Source of the DNA: CAYRGQ01 sp964444885
GTDB taxonomy: Bacteria; Bacteroidota; Bacteroidia; Sphingobacteriales; Sphingobacteriaceae
Assembly: GCA_964444885.1 (NCBI GenBank)
Contig: CAYUIZ010000106.1
Coordinates: 1 to 10,435 of the forward strand
Length of the DNA: 10,435 nucleotides
Direction of reading: 5' to 3'
Positions 5,986-10,435 of this stretch are shown piece after piece. Each line of letters starts with the position of its first letter. Within the stretch, counting starts at the first letter, position 1. The notes below the pieces were generated by a model, which saw only the letters and a program-made list of their open reading frames with translations, ran no database searches and was not told the DNA's origin. The translations under genes and the position numbers were made by a program.

Positions 5986-7646
5986 TGGGTTCAGCAGGCC
6001 AACATACCGAGGTACTGGTTGTCGGGGCGGGCCCGGCCGGCCTGATGATGGCCGCGCAGTTGCTTCGGCACGGAATACGCCCCACGATTATCGACCGGCG
6101 GACGGGTCCCGACAAGCGCAGCAAGGCGTTGGTTTTGCAGGGGCGTACGCTCGAGCTCTTCCGGCAACTGGGGCTATCGAGGCAAATCATGGCGTACGGA
6201 ACGGCCTGCGAAGGGGTTCAAGTACAAGAAGGCAAAACCGTGTGGGGACATGTGGATTTTGACCAAGCCACGCCGCCTCGCGGGCACTTTCCCGCATTGC
6301 TGACCGTCTCTCAATTACAGGTGGAGGGCGTGCTGACACAATTTTTAACCGAAAACACGTGTGCCATCCGTTGGGGCACTACCTTGCTGTCGCTTAGCCA
6401 AAACGACCATGGAGCCCGTGTCGAGCTGGGCATGGCTGACGCTCGCGACACCTGGCATTGCGATTGGGTCATCGGTGCGGATGGTGCGGATAGTCAGGTA
6501 CGCCAACAGGCCGGCATACCGATGACCGACGCCGACGCACCCATACCGCTTATCTTAGCCGAAATGCAGTTGGAAGAAGCCCGCAACCGGCGCATCCACC
6601 TTTTTTTATCACGCGAGAGGCAGTTCCTGGGGTTATTCCCGATGGATGAAGCCGGAAATTACCGTCTCGTGGGGTTAGCTCCCCCCGGCACGCTCACCCC
6701 CGACGGGGCCTTCACCCCGCTTAAGCGCTGGATTGACAGCATCTTAGGCTTTGAGTTGCCCGTGGCCCGTGTCCGGTGGACGAAGGAAGTAGGCATGCAC
6801 CGACAAGCGGCGGCATCCCTGCGGCAACAACGTAGCTTTCTGATCGGCGATGCGGCCCATGTGTTCGCCTATGGCTTGGGCTTAGGCTTAAATATGGGGA
6901 TGCAGGAAGCAGCCAATTTAGGGTGGAAGCTTGCCGGCGTGGTCCGGGGGCGGCATAAAACGGAGACGCTCTTCACGTACCAGCAGGAACGGGAGGATGC
7001 GGTGGCGCACGCGATGGCCATGGCTGCTTCGGCGTGGCACGTGGTGGCCGACAGGCCTTGGATAACCAACAAGTGGTTTTGGGGGGCATTTAGGAAGCGG
7101 CTACAGCGCGCGCTGGCCAAACCCCGGTCGGCCGCTAGGCTGGAGAGCGATATCGCGCAATGGGATGTCGATTACACCGGCTCGGCACTATCCGTGCACC
7201 ATAGCACAGCGTTTTCGGTGCGCGCAGGCGACCGTCTTCCGTACCTGTCTGTGTTCGACGAGAAGCAGCAATCCGAAACGGACTTGCATGCCTGGTGTGC
7301 CAAGCCGGGGTTTGTGCTGTTGGTACTCGGCACGGTGAGCCACCACAATCTGCGCATCATCGGCCAATGGATGAAGCAAAAATATCCCCGCGACATGCAT
7401 TTGTATTACCTCCCCTATTCCGAGCGGAATAAAGCGGTTTTTGGCACTTTCGCAATGCGGCGGACGATGACGAAAATGGTGCTCGTGCGCCCCGATATGC
7501 ACATCGCCTACATCAATGACACGCTCAACACGGGCTTGGTAGACAATTACATGGAAGGGGTTATGGGCTGGTCGTACGAACCACCTTTGTATGGCGATGG
7601 CCAGCAAAAAGACACAGGACAACCCGGACATAACGATGGAAAATGA
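5985..7646 (+). CDS. FAD-dependent monooxygenase (class A aromatic hydroxylase type)
   Basis: The protein has 553 residues and is a soluble flavoprotein of the PHBH/class A family. These enzymes use NAD(P)H and O2 to hydroxylate mostly aromatic substrates. An N-terminal FAD-binding Rossmann motif VVGAGPAG (12-19) is followed by D37 at the ribose-binding position. The DG motif is GADGADSQVR (164-173), and the GD motif is IGDAAHVFAYGLGLGLNMG (287-305) with NLGWKLAG (311-318). Residues about 400-530 match the thioredoxin-like C-terminal region, including LVRPDMHIAY (500-509). The usual Pro residues after GDAAH are replaced by Ala-Tyr, and the usual DA before NL reads EA. The ATG at 5985 overlaps the preceding stop by one base; a TTG at 5982 is an alternative. 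The substrate cannot be told, and no ring-cleavage or quinone-pathway genes are nearby. Confidence 0.88.
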   Translation: MGSAGQHTEVLVVGAGPAGLMMAAQLLRHGIRPTIIDRRTGPDKRSKALVLQGRTLELFRQLGLSRQIMAYGTACEGVQVQEGKTVWGHVDFDQATPPRGHFPALLTVSQLQVEGVLTQFLTENTCAIRWGTTLLSLSQNDHGARVELGMADARDTWHCDWVIGADGADSQVRQQAGIPMTDADAPIPLILAEMQLEEARNRRIHLFLSRERQFLGLFPMDEAGNYRLVGLAPPGTLTPDGAFTPLKRWIDSILGFELPVARVRWTKEVGMHRQAAASLRQQRSFLIGDAAHVFAYGLGLGLNMGMQEAANLGWKLAGVVRGRHKTETLFTYQQEREDAVAHAMAMAASAWHVVADRPWITNKWFWGAFRKRLQRALAKPRSAARLESDIAQWDVDYTGSALSVHHSTAFSVRAGDRLPYLSVFDEKQQSETDLHAWCAKPGFVLLVLGTVSHHNLRIIGQWMKQKYPRDMHLYYLPYSERNKAVFGTFAMRRTMTKMVLVRPDMHIAYINDTLNTGLVDNYMEGVMGWSYEPPLYGDGQQKDTGQPGHNDGK

Positions 7647-8118
7647 AACACACCTGGTATGGCAGCTTAAATCGTTTGACGATTTGAGCAACGAGGAACT
7701 GTATGGCTTGCTTGCTTTGCGCAGCGAGGTCTTTGTCGTGGAACAGGCCTGTGCTTATCCGGATCTGGACGGCAAAGATCAGCAATCCCTGCATTTGATG
7801 GCGTGGCGTGACGATGCGCTCCTGGCCTATGCACGCCTGCTGCCTCCCGGGCTTTCGTACGATACGGCTAGCATTGGCCGGATTGTGACGTGCCGCGCGG
7901 CACGGGGCACGGGACTGGGCCGGTTGCTGCTCCGGAGGGCGTTGACGGCTGTGGCCGAGGTCTTTGGCCAGGGGGCGATAACAATCAGTGCGCAGGCGCA
8001 TCTGGAGAAGTTCTACGGTGAGTTTGGTTTTGGCAGGCAGGGAGCGCCCTATCTCGAAGACGGTATCCCGCACATCAAAATGATTTCCTTGGGACTGCCC
8101 GCAGGCAATCTGGGATAA
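7636..8118 (+). CDS. elaA: ElaA-like GNAT family N-acetyltransferase
   Basis: The protein has 160 residues, close to E. coli ElaA (about 153). GNAT enzymes move an acetyl group from acetyl-CoA to an amine; the acceptor of ElaA proteins is not established. The ElaA signatures are clear: ELYGLLALRSEVFVVEQ (21-37), YPDLDGKDQQSLHL (41-54), LLAYARLLPPG (62-72), SIGRIVTCRAARGTGLGRLL (79-98, with the RGTGLG acetyl-CoA loop), ISAQAHLEKFYGEFGF (117-132) and EDGIPHIKM (141-149). An in-frame ATG at 7591 lies 56 bases inside the monooxygenase gene. I chose the ATG at 7636 because family members begin close to the first strand (LVWQLKSFDDL). It overlaps the monooxygenase stop by 11 bases, so translation is probably coupled. 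Confidence 0.88.
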   Translation: MENETHLVWQLKSFDDLSNEELYGLLALRSEVFVVEQACAYPDLDGKDQQSLHLMAWRDDALLAYARLLPPGLSYDTASIGRIVTCRAARGTGLGRLLLRRALTAVAEVFGQGAITISAQAHLEKFYGEFGFGRQGAPYLEDGIPHIKMISLGLPAGNLG

Positions 8119-8124
8119 TACCCT

Positions 8125-8132
8125 TATTTTTG
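8125..8132 (+). promoter_or_regulatory. Candidate -7 element before the small membrane protein gene
   Basis: TATTTTTG fits TAnnTTTG exactly and ends 5 bases before the ATG at 8138, in a 19-bp gap between genes. No TTTG lies at the usual -33 distance. If used, transcription would begin at or next to the start codon. The T-rich run could equally be ordinary AT-rich translation-initiation context. Confidence 0.3.
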
Positions 8133-8137
8133 ACACT

Positions 8138-8605
8138 ATGAATTTTGACCTGGAGAGCATCTCGCCGGATATGCTGAAAATTGCGGGAGCATTTTATCTG
8201 ATAAAAGTGTTGGTACGCCTATTCTATGCGAATACGATTCGGAACACGCTGCTGCGGGTATCCCCAGAGAACCGGTTTATGACGCCAAACCAAGCTTGGC
8301 TGGTCGTCATCCCGTTTTTCAACTTGTACTGGAATTTCCAGATTGCGGCTCGACTATCCGACTCGCTCACCAACGAGTTTTTTGACCGTAAAATTGCCGA
8401 GGAAGAAAATCCCGGTAGGCGGGCTGGGGTGTTTTTTGCGTGGACCAGCTTACTGGCCGCCGTGCCCTTTCCCCCATTTATCATCATTACGTTATCGTTG
8501 GTCAGTTTCGTGTACTTCATTAGCTATTGGGTCAAAATCAATAACTTTAGAAACCTCCTGGCGGAGCACGACCGCTTCCGGCAGGGAAACCAAAATCAAC
8601 CATGA
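8138..8605 (+). CDS. Small multi-pass membrane protein of unknown function
   Basis: The protein has 155 residues and I cannot name its family with confidence. Hydrophobic stretches lie at about residues 12-31 (LKIAGAFYLIKVLVRLFY), 53-70 (AWLVVIPFFNLYWNFQIA), 97-110 (GVFFAWTSLLAAVP) and 112-133 (PPFIIITLSLVSFVYFISYW), giving three or four inner-membrane segments. The segment MTPNQAWLVVIPFFNLYWNF, followed by an Arg/Asp-rich loop with SLTNEFFDRK, resembles a conserved pattern in small Bacteroidota membrane proteins and faintly recalls DUF4328. There is no signal peptide and no catalytic motif. The C-terminal tail (HDRFRQGNQNQP) is polar. Its stop overlaps the start of the Nif3-like gene (ATGA), which suggests co-translation. 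Confidence 0.8.
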   Translation: MNFDLESISPDMLKIAGAFYLIKVLVRLFYANTIRNTLLRVSPENRFMTPNQAWLVVIPFFNLYWNFQIAARLSDSLTNEFFDRKIAEEENPGRRAGVFFAWTSLLAAVPFPPFIIITLSLVSFVYFISYWVKINNFRNLLAEHDRFRQGNQNQP

Positions 8606-9705
8606 TGCAACTACAACAATTGATCGCCCACCTGGAAAGAATCGCCCCGGCGAGCTACCAAGAGGCGTACGACAATTCGGGATTGATCGTGGGCGACCCC
8701 AAACAAGAAGTGCGGCAGGCATTAGTTTCTTTAGACTGCACGGAGGCGGTGCTGGACGAAGCGATACGCACCGGCAGCGACCTCGTTATTTCCCATCACC
8801 CGATCGTATTTACCGGGCTGAAGCGTTTTACGGGCAGCACCTACGTAGAGCGGGTGGTCATGAAAGCCATCCGGCACGGGATCGCCCTCTACGCCATCCA
8901 CACGAACCTGGATAATGTCAGGGAGGGCGTAAACGCCATGATCGCTAGCCGGTTAGGGCTGAAGCAAACCGCGATACTTGACCCGAAAAGAGGCCTGTTG
9001 CGAAAGCTGGTGGTGTTTGTTCCGGATGGGCATGCCGACCAGGTCCGCGACGCGCTGTTTGCGGCCGGGGCCGGGGATATCAGCGACTACGACGAGTGCA
9101 GCTATAATACCGCAGGCTACGGCACGTTTCGGGGCGGCGCATCGTCCAACCCCTTTGTCGGGGAAAAAGGCGTACGGCACCGCGAGTCGGAGGTGCGCAT
9201 CGAGGTTATCTTTCCGGCACATCGCGAACGGCAGGTCGTGCTGAGCTTGATGGAAGCCCATCCCTACGAAGAGGCTGCCTTTGACATCTACACCCTCGAT
9301 AATGCCTACGGCCGTGTCGGCAGTGGCATGACGGGGTTTTTGGAGTCCCCGATGGACGAGCGCGCTTTCCTGGAGCGCGTACGGCAGGCACTCGGTGCCA
9401 ACGTAATCCGACACACGGCTCTGCGCGGTAAAATGGTGCACAAAGTCGCCGTCTGTGGCGGCGCTGGAAGCTTCCTGCTGGGCAAGGCCATTGCCGCCGG
9501 TGCCGATTTCTTTATCGCTGCCGATTACAAATACCACGAGTTTTTTGATGCGGACGAAAAAATCGTCATTGCCGATCCGGGACATTTTGAAAGTGAACAA
9601 TTTACGAGTGATTTATTGTTGGAAATTATTACGAAAAAATTTCCTAACTTTGCAATCCGTTTAGCGGAAACAAATACGAATCCCGTAAATTATTACTATA
9701 GTTAG
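8602..9705 (+). CDS. Nif3-like dinuclear metal centre protein with PII-like insert
   Basis: The protein has 367 residues, the long YqfO-type form; short YbgI-type members have about 250. The family forms toroidal hexamers with a two-metal site and is annotated as GTP cyclohydrolase 1 type 2 homologue, but its cellular role is unsettled. Residues 1-130 are the first Nif3 half, with EAYDNSGLIVGD (21-32), VISHHPIVF (62-70) and AIHTNLDNVREG (98-109). Residues about 133-235 are the PII/CutA-like insert (LRKLVVFVP, then EVIFPAHRERQVVLSLMEAHPYEE within 201-224). Residues 236-367 are the second half, with KYHEFFDA and ADPGHFESE (324-332). Predicted metal ligands are H65, H66, D104, H328 and E332, all present. 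Two adjacent ATGs (8602, 8605) are possible starts; the first overlaps the previous stop by 4 bases. The stop TAG abuts the next ATG. Confidence 0.92.
   Translation: MMQLQQLIAHLERIAPASYQEAYDNSGLIVGDPKQEVRQALVSLDCTEAVLDEAIRTGSDLVISHHPIVFTGLKRFTGSTYVERVVMKAIRHGIALYAIHTNLDNVREGVNAMIASRLGLKQTAILDPKRGLLRKLVVFVPDGHADQVRDALFAAGAGDISDYDECSYNTAGYGTFRGGASSNPFVGEKGVRHRESEVRIEVIFPAHRERQVVLSLMEAHPYEEAAFDIYTLDNAYGRVGSGMTGFLESPMDERAFLERVRQALGANVIRHTALRGKMVHKVAVCGGAGSFLLGKAIAAGADFFIAADYKYHEFFDADEKIVIADPGHFESEQFTSDLLLEIITKKFPNFAIRLAETNTNPVNYYYS
9619..9652 (+). promoter_or_regulatory. Candidate promoter inside the 3' end of the Nif3 gene
   Basis: TAACTTTG (9645-9652) matches the Bacteroidota -7 consensus exactly, and TTG (9619-9621) sits 23 bases upstream. 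The local sequence is clearly richer in A and T than the surrounding coding DNA. The mRNA leader to the ATG at 9706 would be about 45-50 nt. It would let the zinc-ribbon gene be expressed independently of the upstream genes. Confidence 0.5.
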
Positions 9706-10435
9706 ATGGAACAAACCGTAGAAGATAAATTGAAAGCACTGTGGGCGCTCCAAAGCGTGCACACCAAAATAGACAAAATCCGCCAAGTGCGGGGCGAGTT
9801 GCCCATTGAAGTGGCCGATCTGGAGGACGAGGTAGCGGGGTTGGAGACACGGATTGAGAAGATCCGCGCCGAACTTGACGACTTGGAGGATACCATTGTC
9901 AATCGCCGGAACATGATCGCTGACGCGGAAAACGCCATCAAAAAATATGACGGGCAACTGAACGAGGTGAAAAACAACCGGGAGTACGATGCCATCAACA
10001 AGGAGATCGAAATCCAAGGGTTGGAAATCCAAGTGTGCGAGAAGAAAATTCGGGAAATCGAGTTTGAAATCCGCAACAAAACTGAAATCTACGAATCCAC
10101 GCAAGAGACGCTGGAAGCGAGAAAAAGTGATTTGGAGCTGAAAAAGAGCGAGCTGGATACCATCACCGCCGAGACGCAGAAAGAAGAAGACCTCTTCGCG
10201 AAGGATGCGGCTAAAGCAGAAAAGAAAATTGAGGAACGCCTGCAGAAGGTTTACAACCGCTTGCGCTCATCTTATAAAAACGGCCTGTCCGTGGTGTCTA
10301 TCGACCGGGACAGCTGCTCCGGGTGCCACAACAAGATACCGGCACAGCTGCAGCTTGAAATCCGTCAGCGCAAGAAAATCATCGTTTGCGAACACTGCGG
10401 ACGCATCTTGGTAGACGAGATGATGGTTGAAGAGG
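9706..10435 (+). CDS. Coiled-coil C4-type zinc-ribbon protein (right end cut off)
   Basis: At least 243 residues are present and the gene runs off the window; family members have about 250, so only a few residues are likely missing. Residues about 5-180 are a long charged coiled coil with heptad-like Leu/Ile spacing (QLNEVKNNREYDAINKEIEI within 84-103, a family hallmark). Residues about 195-240 form a C4 zinc ribbon: CSGC (204-207, followed by HNKIP) and CEHC (228-231, followed by GRIL). This is the HP0958/FlgZ-CT398 type of protein. In Helicobacter the homologue supports flagellar regulation through the RpoN sigma factor and binds nucleic acid; in Bacteroidota the role is unknown. The ATG directly follows the Nif3 stop. 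Nif3 and zinc-ribbon genes are also neighbours in distant bacteria such as Helicobacter, which supports a functional link. Confidence 0.9.
   Translation, partial: MEQTVEDKLKALWALQSVHTKIDKIRQVRGELPIEVADLEDEVAGLETRIEKIRAELDDLEDTIVNRRNMIADAENAIKKYDGQLNEVKNNREYDAINKEIEIQGLEIQVCEKKIREIEFEIRNKTEIYESTQETLEARKSDLELKKSELDTITAETQKEEDLFAKDAAKAEKKIEERLQKVYNRLRSSYKNGLSVVSIDRDSCSGCHNKIPAQLQLEIRQRKKIIVCEHCGRILVDEMMVEE

Noticed and set aside
7561..8160. Minus-strand open frame of 199 codons opposite the acetyltransferase gene
   Set aside because: It is a shadow of the strongly supported ElaA-like gene on the plus strand and shows no family motifs.

Overview
The window is chromosomal DNA from a GC-rich member of the Bacteroidota, most likely a sphingobacterium-type organism. 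This rests on the protein families present: a SusC-like carboxypeptidase-regulatory/plug/beta-barrel outer membrane protein, a DUF1684 domain, a Bacteroidota-type RsmI-like methylase, and Nif3 next to a C4 zinc-ribbon protein. It also rests on several TAnnTTTG-type promoter elements and the lack of strong Shine-Dalgarno sequences. No tRNA, rRNA, CRISPR array or insertion sequence was seen.

Layout. Bases 1-345 hold no convincing intact gene, but they contain a decayed copy of the promoter and signal-peptide start of the gene at 3978. Bases 346-3748 carry two minus-strand genes: a LuxR-type regulator (2951-3748) and, after 151 bp, an outer membrane beta-barrel protein (346-2799). A 229-bp divergent region follows. 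From 3978 to the right edge, seven plus-strand genes are packed tightly. They are an exported DUF1684-peptide deformylase fusion, an RsmI-like tetrapyrrole methylase, a class A FAD monooxygenase, an ElaA-like GNAT acetyltransferase, a small multi-pass membrane protein, a Nif3-like protein with a PII-like insert, and a coiled-coil zinc-ribbon protein cut by the window end. Four junctions overlap or abut; the others are 73 and 19 bp. A long transcription unit is therefore likely, perhaps with internal promoters before the methylase, before the membrane protein and inside the 3' end of the Nif3 gene.

How the genes fit together. The regulator and outer membrane protein look like a local regulator-target pair. 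The plus-strand cluster mixes housekeeping-type families with a monooxygenase, and no single pathway is evident. The two most notable things are (1) a peptide deformylase domain with all metal and catalytic motifs, fused behind DUF1684 and a signal peptide, so predicted to work outside the cytoplasm; and (2) an 82/85-bp direct repeat of that gene's promoter and signal-sequence start, which brackets the whole regulator-outer membrane protein pair.
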